Assembly: GCA_965200115.1 (NCBI GenBank)
Contig: OZ241336.1
Coordinates: 744,001-808,000 of the forward strand
Source: JAPOUP01 sp026708635
GTDB taxonomy: Bacteria > Pseudomonadota > Alphaproteobacteria > Rhodobacterales > Rhodobacteraceae
Reading direction: 5' to 3'
DNA: 64,000 nt
Position numbers and translations under genes: made by a program. The notes under the pieces are model-generated. The model was not told where the DNA came from. It worked only from the letters and a program-made list of their open reading frames with translations, and ran no database searches. Shown piece by piece: positions 52,109 through 61,253 of the stretch (position 1 is the stretch's first letter; each line of letters starts with the position of its first letter).

Positions 52109-52656
52109 CCCGACCAGTCCCTGTAGGTGGCGAGAACGCGAACCGTCACCTGGTCGGCCAGGATGACCATCAGGCGCTCACTGGCGTCACGGCCCGCGGC
52201 CCGCGCGCCGGTCAGGGGGATCGCCGCCGAGTAGCTTGTGAGGCTCTCGACCTTTCCCGAATGCACGGTCCGGTCCGCGCCGAGATCGATCACCCGGTAT
52301 TCGGCTATACCGGTTACGTTGTAACGGGTTACCCGCTGCTCCGGCGTACGCCCCACACCTTCGGACCTCGTCTCGATACCGTAGTCAAGCCGGTAGCGCG
52401 CGCCCTGCGGACGGCCCAGCCGCTGCTCCAGCCGCGCGGTGAAGACATATTCCTCATGGTTCCCGGGTTCCCGAACGAGAATCGCGCCGGCCAACCCCTC
52501 GCCAACCGCTCCGGGGCCGAAAACCGGACGGTAACCGCAGGAGGCGAGCCACAGGAGGCACAGGCTGAATATCGCGAAACATGCCCACGGGGCGGCGGGG
52601 AGGCGGCGGCGAAGCCGCGCCACGCTGGCGCCGTCAGGGGTTCGGCAGAACGACAT
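52105..52656 (-). CDS. lptE: LPS-assembly lipoprotein LptE
   Basis: This 183-residue lipoprotein plugs the LptD barrel that inserts lipopolysaccharide in the outer membrane. The lipobox LLWLASC and following GYRPVFGPGAVGEGLAG are typical of alphaproteobacterial LptE. The first 20 residues are Arg-rich and unlike a signal, so a start at a later codon is likely. It overlaps leuS by 23 bp. The leuS-lptE-holA order is conserved in the class. Confidence 0.88.
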   Translation of the reverse strand: MSFCRTPDGASVARLRRRLPAAPWACFAIFSLCLLWLASCGYRPVFGPGAVGEGLAGAILVREPGNHEEYVFTARLEQRLGRPQGARYRLDYGIETRSEGVGRTPEQRVTRYNVTGIAEYRVIDLGADRTVHSGKVESLTSYSAAIPLTGARAAGRDASERLMVILADQVTVRVLATYRDWSG

Positions 52657-55279
52657 TGACTATACGGCCCGGGACAACCACGAGTTTTTTCGGAACGCCC
52701 CCATTCAGCGCCTTTACCACCGCCTGGTCGGCCAGGACGAGTCTCTCAACCTCATCCCGTCCGAGGTCCCTTGCGACGGTGATTTCCGAACGGCGTTTGC
52801 CGTTCACCTGGATCGGTAGCGTGACCATGGAGTCGACAAGCATTGCAGGATCGGCCTCCGGCCATGGGGCATTGGCCAGAAGGCCCTGTCCACCGAGCGT
52901 TTCCCACATCTCCTCCGACAGATGCGGGGTGAACGGTGACATGAGATGTGCGAGTGTCCTTATAGCCTCCAACCGGGTCGCGGTGCCCGGCTTCGCCTTC
53001 GCGATGGTACCGGTGAACGCGTAAAGCCTCGCGATGGCGGCGTTGAATCCGAAGCTCTCTATCCCCATGGTCACGTCGTGGATCGCCCTGTGCATGGCCC
53101 TGACCAGACCAGGGTCGACCTCGGACGGGGTCTCAGGATCATCGGCGGCTTCCATGGCCATACGGTGGACGCGCACGAGGTGTCTGTGGGCGGCCTCCAC
53201 CCCCGCGGCGGTCCACTCAACGTCCCGCTCCGGCGGGCTGTCGGACAGGACGAACCAGCGAGCCGTGTCGGCGCCGTAGGATTCGATTATGCTCACCGGA
53301 TCCACGACGTTCTTTTTTGACTTCGACATCTTGACCGCGGGAAGAACCTCGAGCTTACGGCTCTCCCCGTCCTCCCGCTTCAGGTAGTGGTTCCCGTCGG
53401 AACGCAGCTCGACTTCCTCTGGGAAGAAATACGACCTGCGACGAACTGACGTTACGGCGTCCTCGCCGGGCGGGACGTCACGGGCCGTGTCCGGATCGAT
53501 CTTTGTGACGGCTTCCCGATCCCTGTAGTACGCCTGGTGCGTCACCATGCCCTGGGTGAACAACGCATTGAACGGCTCGACCGCCGACTCGGGTAGATGG
53601 CCGCATATACGCATCGCGCGCGCGAAAAACCTGGAATAGAGCAGGTGCAGGATCGCGTGCTCGATGCCACCGATGTACTGATCGACGTTCATCCAGTATC
53701 CGACGCTGTCGGAGTCGGTCGGAGTGGCGGAGCCGGGGGCCGTGAAACGCGCGAAGTACCAGGATGAATCCACGAAGGTATCCATCGTGTCGGTCTCGCG
53801 CCGCGCGGGTCGACCGCATTTCGGGCATGCGCGGATACGCCACGAGGGATGCCGGTCAAGCGGATTGCCGGGAGCGTCGAAGGTTACGTCCTCCGGCAGC
53901 GTGACGGGAAGGTTCTCTTTGGGTTCCGGTACGACTCCGCACCTGTCGCAGTGCACGACCGGAATCGGACATCCCCAGTAGCGCTGCCGCGAAATCCCCC
54001 AGTCACGCAGACGGTATTTCACGACCCCATGGCCCAGCCCCCGGCGCTCGCAGATCGAGATGGCGGCCTCGATCGCCTCCTCCCCGGTCGCGTCCTCCGG
54101 CCAGCCGAAACCCTTCGTCCATCTAACCCGCTGGCTCTTGGGCGGAACGAACGCCTCGACCCCGACCGGCTTTCCGTGCTCGATGTCAACGAAGGTGTCT
54201 ATCACTTCGAGGCCGTATGCCCGGGCGAAATCAAGATCGCGCTGGTCGTGCGCCGGGCAACCGAATATGGCGCCGGTTCCGTAATCCATCAAAATGAAAT
54301 TCGCGATGTACACCGGAAGCTCCCATTCCGGATCAAACGGGTGGCGGCAGCGCAGCCCGGTGTCGAGGCCCTTCTTTCCCGCCCGCTCCAGCTCCTCCTC
54401 GGACGTACCGCCACCACGGCACCCGGCATTGAATTCGGCGATTTCCGGATCATGCCGCTCCAGCGCCGCCGCCAGCGGATGGTCCGCGGAGATGGCGACA
54501 AAGGACGCGCCCATCAGGGTGTCGGGGCGCGTGGTGTAGACCTCGATGCCGTCGTGACCTTCCACGCCATCGACGAGACTGAACGAAAACTGCAGGCCAC
54601 GGGACTTCCCGATCCAGTTGCGCTGCATTAGCTTGACCTTTTCGGGCCACGCGTCCAACCCGTCGAGGGCGCTGAGCAGTTCCTCGGAGAAGTCGCTGAT
54701 CCTGAAGAACCACTGCGTCAGTTCACGCCGCTCCACCGTGGCGCCGGATCTCCAGCCCTTGCCGTCAATCACCTGTTCATTCGCCAGAACGGTCATGTCC
54801 ACCGGATCCCAGTTGACCGTGGCCGCCTTGCGGTAGACCAGTCCCCGGTCGAGGAAATCGATGAACAGCGACTGTTGCTGGCGGTAGTATTCGGGATCGC
54901 AGGTGGCGAACTCGCGGGTCCAGTCAATTGAAAGGCCCAGCGGTTTCATCTGGGCCCGCATGTCACGGATGTTTCCGTAGGTCCATTCCCTGGGGTGTCC
55001 GCCCCGTTCCATCGCGGCATTCTCGGCCGGCATGCCGAAAGCGTCCCATCCCATCGGGTGAAGAACGCTGAACCCGCGGGATGCCTTGTACCGGGCGATG
55101 ACATCGCCCATCGTGTAATTCCGCACATGTCCCATGTGGATGCGCCCGGAGGGATACGGGAACATCTCCAGCACGTAGTATTTGGGCCTGGATGGGTCGC
55201 TGCGGGCGAGGAAGGTGTTCGCCCCATCCCACCTTTCCTGCCATTTCTGCTCGATGTCCTTTGCGGAATAGCGGGACAT
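52634..55279 (-). CDS. leuS: Leucyl-tRNA synthetase
   Basis: This 881-residue class-I synthetase has the HIGH-type motif in YPSGRIHMGHVRNY (His48-His51), an editing domain (TTRPDTLMGASFVAISADHP with the conserved Thr and Asp), a zinc-ribbon-like CDRCGVVPEPKE and PKCGRPAR pair, and the KMSKS loop in VKMSKSKKNVVDP. All catalytic and editing residues are intact. Length is normal. Confidence 0.97.
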   Translation of the reverse strand: MSRYSAKDIEQKWQERWDGANTFLARSDPSRPKYYVLEMFPYPSGRIHMGHVRNYTMGDVIARYKASRGFSVLHPMGWDAFGMPAENAAMERGGHPREWTYGNIRDMRAQMKPLGLSIDWTREFATCDPEYYRQQQSLFIDFLDRGLVYRKAATVNWDPVDMTVLANEQVIDGKGWRSGATVERRELTQWFFRISDFSEELLSALDGLDAWPEKVKLMQRNWIGKSRGLQFSFSLVDGVEGHDGIEVYTTRPDTLMGASFVAISADHPLAAALERHDPEIAEFNAGCRGGGTSEEELERAGKKGLDTGLRCRHPFDPEWELPVYIANFILMDYGTGAIFGCPAHDQRDLDFARAYGLEVIDTFVDIEHGKPVGVEAFVPPKSQRVRWTKGFGWPEDATGEEAIEAAISICERRGLGHGVVKYRLRDWGISRQRYWGCPIPVVHCDRCGVVPEPKENLPVTLPEDVTFDAPGNPLDRHPSWRIRACPKCGRPARRETDTMDTFVDSSWYFARFTAPGSATPTDSDSVGYWMNVDQYIGGIEHAILHLLYSRFFARAMRICGHLPESAVEPFNALFTQGMVTHQAYYRDREAVTKIDPDTARDVPPGEDAVTSVRRRSYFFPEEVELRSDGNHYLKREDGESRKLEVLPAVKMSKSKKNVVDPVSIIESYGADTARWFVLSDSPPERDVEWTAAGVEAAHRHLVRVHRMAMEAADDPETPSEVDPGLVRAMHRAIHDVTMGIESFGFNAAIARLYAFTGTIAKAKPGTATRLEAIRTLAHLMSPFTPHLSEEMWETLGGQGLLANAPWPEADPAMLVDSMVTLPIQVNGKRRSEITVARDLGRDEVERLVLADQAVVKALNGGVPKKLVVVPGRIVNVVLPNP

Positions 55280-55370
55280 TCGGTCGAGTTCCTCGATTAT
55301 TTCGATTTCCGGGCGATTCGCGATGCGGTCCGACCCGGGCGTTTCGGGCGTTATGGACCGGTCAAATGGT

Positions 55371-55895
55371 CTAGAGCCTCTCGTCCTGGTGCCTTAGGTA
55401 TCGGGCCCGCGTCAGGATCGCGTCCTCGACGGCAAGGACGGTTTCGCGCGCGACGGGACCGCCGCGGGTCTGCAGGGAAACGGCCAGTGAGCGGGCGTCG
55501 AGGGCCGGATCGCGTACGTGGATCGTCGCGCGATAGGCGCGTCCGCCGCCCGGAGGCATGCCATAGCCGGTCAGGATGAGGCCGGAGAACGGGTCGGTCG
55601 CCTCGACGGGAAGGAAATCGAGCACGTCCAGGGAGGCGAACCAGAGGTACTTGTTAACCCTGATGGTGGTGTTTGGATCGTCCCGGTTCCCGAAGAGATC
55701 CCAGATGGTTTCCCGCTCCTCGGCCTCGTCGGCCAGTGCGGCGGCGCGCTGTGGTCCGACCGTCTCTCTGGTCTGGCTGTCGCCACCTCGTTTGCCGAAA
55801 AGGCCCTCCCGGCCCCCTTCCCTGTCACCGCATGCGGCCAGGGCGAGCAGGGCGAGGAGAACCGCGCCTGCCTTGGTTGTTCGACTCAATATCAT
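55371..55895 (-). CDS. DUF3576 lipoprotein
   Basis: This 174-residue protein has a lipoprotein signal (TTKAGAVLLALLALAACGD). The body reads TIRVNKYLWFASLDVLDFLP, VEATDPFSGLILTGYGMPPG and a beta-rich tail ending in an AILTRARYLRHQ helix. This matches DUF3576, an alphaproteobacterial family usually upstream of leuS. Probably located in the outer membrane or periplasm; function unknown. Confidence 0.85.
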   Translation of the reverse strand: MILSRTTKAGAVLLALLALAACGDREGGREGLFGKRGGDSQTRETVGPQRAAALADEAEERETIWDLFGNRDDPNTTIRVNKYLWFASLDVLDFLPVEATDPFSGLILTGYGMPPGGGRAYRATIHVRDPALDARSLAVSLQTRGGPVARETVLAVEDAILTRARYLRHQDERL

Positions 55896-56266
55896 CCGGT
55901 TTTCCCGCCAGCCGTTTCAAGCCAATTACGGTCTTTAGTATCCGAGGTCTCTGTCGGCGGCAAGGGGTCCGGAGCATGCCGGTAGGGCAATCGGGTTTGA
56001 GGGAATCTCCCGGAAGTTTCTCCCTGGCTTCCGCCCGCCCGCGTGAATCTATATTGGAAAACAGCGGCCTGAGGCGGCGAACCGCGGGGACTCCGGACGA
56101 ATCCCCGACGGAGTGCCGCACCCGGAACGGCGAGGCGACCCGCCACGATCGCCATGAAAAGCGGATGGTCGCGCTTCGCCCATGTTCCGCTGCGGCGGGA
56201 CATGCGCCGGCAAGCAGCTCGCGTCGCCCTACGGAGATGTTCCACGGGCGCTTCATGGAACCCGGA
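55896..56266. other. Gene-free stretch between DUF3576 and NUDIX gene
   Basis: No convincing reading frame, RNA gene or mobile-element end is visible. It should hold the promoter of the DUF3576-leuS run near 55900. Confidence 0.55.
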
Positions 56267-56710
56267 CTAGCGGACGAGGCGTTCCAGGGGGTCGTACGAA
56301 ATGCCGGAACTGGCATCCCAGGCAACCAGCGGCAGGCTGTCGGGCTTGTAACGAATGTCACGGAGCTCGGTCCGGCTGAAGAACCGGCGCTCGGTGACGA
56401 TCCCCGCCGGATCGGTCCAGCGCTCGGGCAGCCTCCCTTCGGCGAGGCAGCGGAAGTATATGTCGACCTGGTGCAGGTCACGCTCCGGATCATGGAACTC
56501 ATTGACCAGCGCCGGAGCGCCTACCGTGACGGTCAGTCCGGTTTCTTCCCGAACCTCACGCACAAGGCTTTCGGGCAGGGACTGATGCGCATTGACGCCG
56601 CCGCCGGGGGCGCACCAAAGATCGGATCTCCCATCGGGATAGGCATTGACCAGCAGCAACCGCCGGTCCCGCAGTATCAGGGCTCGAACGGCGATGCGGG
56701 GCGGTCGGGA
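56267..56710 (-). CDS. NUDIX hydrolase
   Basis: This 147-residue protein starts at the ATG at 56710 (MSRPPRIAVRALILRDRRLL). The NUDIX box reads GGVNAHQSLPESLVREVREE followed by TGL: the catalytic RE...EE residues are intact, but the first Glu of the box is Gln. Such proteins cleave nucleoside-diphosphate-linked compounds. Substrate not predictable. It follows purK in the same direction. Confidence 0.85.
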   Translation of the reverse strand, partial: SRPPRIAVRALILRDRRLLLVNAYPDGRSDLWCAPGGGVNAHQSLPESLVREVREETGLTVTVGAPALVNEFHDPERDLHQVDIYFRCLAEGRLPERWTDPAGIVTERRFFSRTELRDIRYKPDSLPLVAWDASSGISYDPLERLVR

Positions 56711-56779
56711 CATAACGGAACCCTGTCTGACGCGGTTTCCGGCTGGCGGCAAGACCGGAGTTCGCGGGACCGGCCCGGA

Positions 56780-57853
56780 TCAGGCGTTGCGCGGAATTCG
56801 GTTCACATGGCCCATCTTGCGGCCCGGGCGAACGCTCTCCTTACCGTAAATATGGATCGCGGCGCCGGTCTCCTCAAGCAGTAACGGAAGACGGTCGATA
56901 TCCTCGCCGATAAGGTTTTCCATCATGACGTCGCTATGGCGGCGCCCGTCTCCGAGCGGCCAGCCGGCGATTGCCCTGATGTGCTGTTCGAACTGGTCGA
57001 CGAAACAGCCGTTCTGTGTCCAGTGTCCCGAATTGTGTACCCGCGGAGCGATTTCATTGACGACCAGGCCAGACGGCGTGACGAATAGTTCCACCCCAAG
57101 AACGCCCACGTACTCCAGTTCCTCCAGGATCCGGGCGGCCATTAGCAGGGCGTCCGTACGTTCCGCCGAACCAAGACGGGCCGGAACCTCCGTGGTGCGC
57201 AGGATCCCGTCGCGATGGACGTTCTCGCCTGGGTCGAAACAGGAGATATCGCCGCTAAGACCACGGGCGGCAATCACGCTGACCTCGTGGCTGAAGTCAA
57301 CGAAACCCTCAAGGATCGCCGAAACACCGTTCAGGAGGGCAAGCGCGGCGGCAGGATTGTCAGAGGAGCCGAGGCACACCTGGCCCTTCCCGTCATAGCC
57401 GAACCGTCGGGTCTTGAGCACCGCGGGCAGTCCGGTAGCGCGGACCGCCCCGTCCAGATCGGCGGCCGCGTCGACGGGGGCGAAAGGGGCCGTGGCAAGG
57501 CCAAGGCCCCGGAGGAACCTTTTTTCGCGCAGTCGATCCTGACTGACCGCAAGGGCACGGCGGTTCGGACGCACCGGGCGATGCTCTTCCAGGACATCAA
57601 TCGCCTCGGAGGGGATGTTCTCGAACTCGAAGGTAATCACGTCAACGCTTCGGGCAAACGCGGCCAGAGCGGCCTCATCGCCGTAGTCGGCCGTTGTGGT
57701 CCTGTGCGCGACGTGACCCGCCGCGGGATCAGGCCCCGGCTCGAACACATGGCAACGAAATCCCAGACGTGCGGCGGCGACCGAAAGCATACGCCCGAGC
57801 TGGCCACCACCGAGAATCCCGACGGTGCCGCCGGGTTCGAGACGTTCAGCCAC
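56780..57853 (-). CDS. purK: 5-(carboxyamino)imidazole ribonucleotide synthase PurK
   Basis: This 357-residue ATP-grasp enzyme of purine synthesis starts at the GTG at 57853, overlapping the purE stop by 8 bp. Features are VGILGGGQLGRMLSVAAARL at the N-terminus, VLKTRRFGYDGKGQ and the metal-binding end VNEIAPRVHNSGHWTQNGCF. All family motifs are present. With PurE it carboxylates aminoimidazole ribonucleotide. Confidence 0.95.
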   Translation of the reverse strand: MAERLEPGGTVGILGGGQLGRMLSVAAARLGFRCHVFEPGPDPAAGHVAHRTTTADYGDEAALAAFARSVDVITFEFENIPSEAIDVLEEHRPVRPNRRALAVSQDRLREKRFLRGLGLATAPFAPVDAAADLDGAVRATGLPAVLKTRRFGYDGKGQVCLGSSDNPAAALALLNGVSAILEGFVDFSHEVSVIAARGLSGDISCFDPGENVHRDGILRTTEVPARLGSAERTDALLMAARILEELEYVGVLGVELFVTPSGLVVNEIAPRVHNSGHWTQNGCFVDQFEQHIRAIAGWPLGDGRRHSDVMMENLIGEDIDRLPLLLEETGAAIHIYGKESVRPGRKMGHVNRIPRNA

Positions 57854-58355
57854 CCGCGGGCTCTTCCGGAACCGATGAGGCGAGTTTCTCGCGCCAGGTA
57901 TCCAGGCGCTTCGCGATATCCGCGTCCGTGAGGGCCAGTATCTCGGCGGCAAGAACCGCCGCGTTCGCCGCGTTGTCTATTCCCACGGTCGCGACAGGAC
58001 ACCCGCGCGGCATCTGCACGATGGAATAAAGGCTATCCAACCCGCCAAGCGCCTCGGTGCGGACAGGCACCCCGATCACCGGAAGGCGGGTCTTGGAGGC
58101 CATCATGCCGGGAAGATGCGCCGCCCCTCCGGCGCCGGCGATAATAACCTGAAGGCCGCGTCTCACCGCCGAATTTCCATACTCCCACAGTCGTTCGGGG
58201 GTGCGATGCGCGGAAACGATCCGGGCCTCACAGACAATACCAAGCTCGTCGAGAAGCTCGACGGCCACCTTCATGGTGGGCCAGTCGGACTGACTGCCCA
58301 TGACAATGCCAACCTGTGTAACCAAATCAACCACGCCCACTCCAGCATGACGCAC
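57846..58355 (-). CDS. purE: N5-CAIR mutase PurE
   Basis: This protein is 169 residues as read, with a likely start a few codons later. It has GIVMGSQSDWPTMKVAVELL (substrate phosphate and ribose site), VSAHRTPERLWEY with the catalytic His, and GAGGAAHLPGMMASKTRLPV. Intact class-I PurE. Upstream 58356-58604 holds no gene. Confidence 0.95.
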   Translation of the reverse strand: MRHAGVGVVDLVTQVGIVMGSQSDWPTMKVAVELLDELGIVCEARIVSAHRTPERLWEYGNSAVRRGLQVIIAGAGGAAHLPGMMASKTRLPVIGVPVRTEALGGLDSLYSIVQMPRGCPVATVGIDNAANAAVLAAEILALTDADIAKRLDTWREKLASSVPEEPAGG

Positions 58356-58604
58356 CCTACAGTGTGTTGGCGCCCCTACGCAATGAAGTCGGAAATAGCC
58401 GGTTGACCCGGCGGTGCCAAATCACGATGAATGCATGCCCGAGCGATTATGATTGCAGGTTGCCACACTTACGTATTCCATCTCTCTGAGGTCCCCCTGG
58501 AGAGCGTCTGGATCACCGAAACCACCGCCCCTCGTTGAGGCGATCAACCGCTCGATTTCGTCCTCCAGCTTACCCATGGAATTCGGCGTGGAATCGGCAT
58601 GGCA

Positions 58605-58855
58605 TCAGCCTGCCGAAAGCATCCAGCCGACGGCGGCGATAACCGCGGCGGCGCTGACGGAGTTCAGGGCGAGGCCAACAATGATGATGCGCCAGGTCAG
58701 GCGAGTTTCCAGTTCCGCCAGATCGGCCTTGGTCGCCACCCCACCGGTCACGCCGGTACGCACGGCCTCGGCGGTCGCCCCAACCTGATCGGAGTCAAAG
58801 CCTCTGGTCTTGAGCTGGCGAGCGCCGCAAGGGTATCAAATGATGCATCGGCCAT
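58605..58855 (-). pseudogene. DUF1640-type coiled-coil protein with frameshift
   Basis: From the ATG at 58855 (MADASFDTLAAL) the frame must shift by one base near 58823. It then continues as RQLKTRGFDSDQVGATAEAV, RTGVTGGVATKADLAELETR and a C-terminal membrane helix LTWRIIIVGLALNSVSAAAV. That is the DUF1640 pattern (FDT...LKxxGF...QAEA...ATKADLAEL). The corrected protein is 83 residues. One base error or a true frameshift explains it. Confidence 0.6.
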
Positions 58856-59745
58856 ACCTTTGGATATGCGCTCCCCAGCCTCGCCAGTCAAGCCTCTGGA
58901 CGCGACGTCAGACGGGCGTTTCACGCACGCACCCGCCCATTCGGGCCCGGATCCGTCTCGGGCCCTCGGCGTTCTCTCCTGGATCGACGTCGCCCCGAAG
59001 GAGACGGAAAGGCACAGGGAATGCCGGGACAGGGCGCGGGAGGCGACCGGCCGAGGAGATGCGCCGTCACACTCAAACCTTGACGGTTCGACCCGTTCGC
59101 GAACGGTGCGGGTTTGGGCCAGTGAGCGCGGGCCCGTCGTACGCGATCCGCGTTTGGACCCTCCGACGGAGGCGCTCGGTCCGGGCCCGAAATCACTATG
59201 GGCGCGTGCTGGGGCGGCCATGACCGCAAGTCGCCACGACCGGAAGCTCCTGGACGACCGTCGGTCTCGCATCGTTTTCACCTCGTTTGGCCAGCAGAAT
59301 GATGATTACCGGCCGCTTCCGGCCAGTGCGAACCGGTCAGACGAGTCGATTGTCAAAAAAAATCCGGACTACACTCGCGTGAAGCTCGTTTTCTGGGGCA
59401 GCGGAAGGTCAACAGCTTGATGGAGCTTGCTTCCGGATCGAATTGCGTCGAGGCGACATGGCGGTGAAGGCATTCTTTATCAGTGCCGTGGCCGTCCTAG
59501 GATCTTGCCGCCTCGCCCCACACGAACCCAAGCGCCGTTCGAAGCTGACTGTAGGCGCTGACCGGTTATGGCATGCGGGATGACCGAGCATACCGATCCC
59601 ACCGTGGGGCTATCGACGTCCGGCGGCACATCTATCCGAACCCGGGACGCCCGCCACCCATCCCGTTAGGGCTCCATCATCGGACGTCACGGGCACCCCG
59701 AAATACCCGATCACCGGGCGGGGAAAACAAATCGCGCCGGGTATG
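58856..59745. other. Long gene-free stretch before hsp20
   Basis: Reading frames on both strands have the Arg/Pro/Ser-rich composition of shadow ORFs, and no tRNA, terminator or mobile-element end is recognised. It is unusually long for this otherwise compact core region and may contain a decayed gene. Confidence 0.45.
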
Positions 59746-59774
59746 GTTGCGGATTGCCGACCATAACCCCATAT
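59746..59774 (+). promoter_or_regulatory. Possible heat-shock promoter of hsp20
   Basis: GTTGCGG at 59746-59752 and CCCCATAT at 59767-59774 with a 14-bp spacer resemble the sigma-32 pattern (CTTGAAA, CCCCATNT), the -10 part matching best. They lie about 70 bp before the hsp20 start. Confidence 0.35.
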
Positions 59775-59845
59775 CATCACCGTCAGCTTGCCGTAAGGGA
59801 GCCGATATAACCGCCGCCTTTGGGGTTTTGGGGAAGGACGCGTCC

Positions 59846-60277
59846 ATGACTAAGCTAGGCTTGGGATCGCACCCACATTTTCTGGGATTCGACCGGCTCG
59901 AACGACTGATGGAGCAGACGACCCGATCCGACAGTGACGGCTATCCTCCCTACAACATCGAACGGAAGGGTTCGAACGCCTACCGAATTACGCTGGCGGT
60001 GGCCGGTTTCAGCGAGGCGGACCTTAACGTCACGGTAGAGGACAGGCAGCTGGTCGTCCGTGGCAAACACGCGGACGAGGACGGGCAGCGGGTCTTTCTT
60101 CATCGCGGAATAGCCGCGAGGCGTTTCCAGCGCACCTTCGCCCTTGCGGAAGGGGTCGAGGTTTCCGGGGCCTGGCTCGAACACGGTATTCTGCATATCA
60201 AGCTCGAAAGGATCGAGCCCGAAAAGAACGTGCAGACGATCAAGATCGGCCGGCCCAAAGCGGGAGAACCGGCATGA
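59846..60277 (+). CDS. Hsp20 family small heat-shock protein
   Basis: This 143-residue chaperone starts at the ATG at 59846 (MTKLGLGSHPHFLGFDRLER) after GGGGAAGGAC. The alpha-crystallin domain covers about residues 32-130: PPYNIERKGSNAYRITLAVA, GFSEADLNVTVEDRQLVVRG and the LEHGILHIKLER strand where the family has G-V-L. The C-terminal IKIG matches the IxI/V anchor. It holds unfolding proteins under stress. It is directly coupled to DUF1150. Confidence 0.93.
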   Translation: MTKLGLGSHPHFLGFDRLERLMEQTTRSDSDGYPPYNIERKGSNAYRITLAVAGFSEADLNVTVEDRQLVVRGKHADEDGQRVFLHRGIAARRFQRTFALAEGVEVSGAWLEHGILHIKLERIEPEKNVQTIKIGRPKAGEPA

Positions 60278-60501
60278 ACCATTCATACGATTTCGGCCAG
60301 GAGACCGATAACAGGATAGTCTATGTCAGGCCCGTAGCGACAAAGGACCTGCCGCAGGACGTGCGGAAGCGGATCGGCGGCACCGAAACCGTCTTTGCCG
60401 TGCATAGCTCCAAGGGTGAACGGCTAGCCCTGGTGCGGGACCGACATCTCGCTTTCGCGCTGGCCCGTCGGAATGATCTCGCGCCAGTGAGCGTGCATTA
60501 G
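60274..60501 (+). CDS. DUF1150 protein
   Basis: This 75-residue protein reads RIVYVRPVATKDLPQDVR then LALVRDRHLAFALARRND, the DUF1150 pattern, and is always next to Hsp20 in alphaproteobacteria. ATGA overlap with hsp20 couples their translation. Its stop codon is completed by the first base of the IS5-type element (TTAG, element from 60501), so the insertion lies exactly at the gene end and may have trimmed it. Confidence 0.85.
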   Translation: MNHSYDFGQETDNRIVYVRPVATKDLPQDVRKRIGGTETVFAVHSSKGERLALVRDRHLAFALARRNDLAPVSVH

Positions 60502-61166
60502 GGCCCGTTGACAGTCATCCTGCGAATCGCCCGGTTTGATGCCATTTTCCGCTCCAACGACCGCCGGAACGGCGGCACGACAGGCAACGATTACATGGGC
60601 GAGCGGAGCGATGAACGCGGACAGAACGGTGCTGATCCGACACCCTGTCCGAGGAGTCCGGCCTGGAGGGCGTGTCCGGCGGCGGCACGGTCGTCCAGGC
60701 GCACCGGAAGGCGGCGGGCTCAAAAGGGGGGGCTCAAGCCAGGGCATCGGACGCTCCCGGGGCGGCCTGACGACCAGGGCCGTGGCCGTGGTGGACGCGC
60801 TGGGATATCCCGTGAGGTTCACGATCCTTCCCGGACAGGCGCACGACCCGAGGGGGTGCCGGAGCTTCCCGGCGGCCTCCCGTTCGGGACCCTCGTCGGC
60901 GACGGGGCGTCCGGCGCCGACTGGCTGCTGGAGGATCTGGCGGAGCGCGGCGCGGAGGCGGTGATTCCGTCGAGGCGGAACCGGACGGCGGCGCGGGGGC
61001 GTGACCGGGACGTGTACGGCCGGCGGCGCCCGGTGGAGAATTTCTTCGCCGGGACCAGGGAGTTCCGGGCGATCGCGACCAGGTACGACAAGACCGAAGG
61101 GAGCTTCGCCGCCGGGATTCACCCCGTCGCCGGCGTGGTCGCCGCGAGATGACTGTCAACGGGCCC
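60501..61166 (+). mobile_element. Internally deleted IS5-type element (666 bp)
   Basis: Perfect 19-bp terminal inverted repeats, GGGCCCGTTGACAGTCATC at 60501-60519 and its complement at 61148-61166, are flanked by TA on both sides, the expected target duplication of the IS427 subgroup. The inside encodes only the second half of an IS5 transposase: QGIGRSRGGLTTRAVAVVDA, PFGTLVGDGASGADWLLEDL and the end NFFAGTREFRAIATRYDKTE. A frameshift near 60850 breaks it, and the first half is missing. Confidence 0.88.
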
Positions 61167-61253
61167 TAGGAGAACCGGACCGTTAGGGTCGATCAAACGG
61201 ATCGCCGCCGGGCGTCCTTCGCCCGGAAATGACCCAATCCCGGCGTGCGGGAC

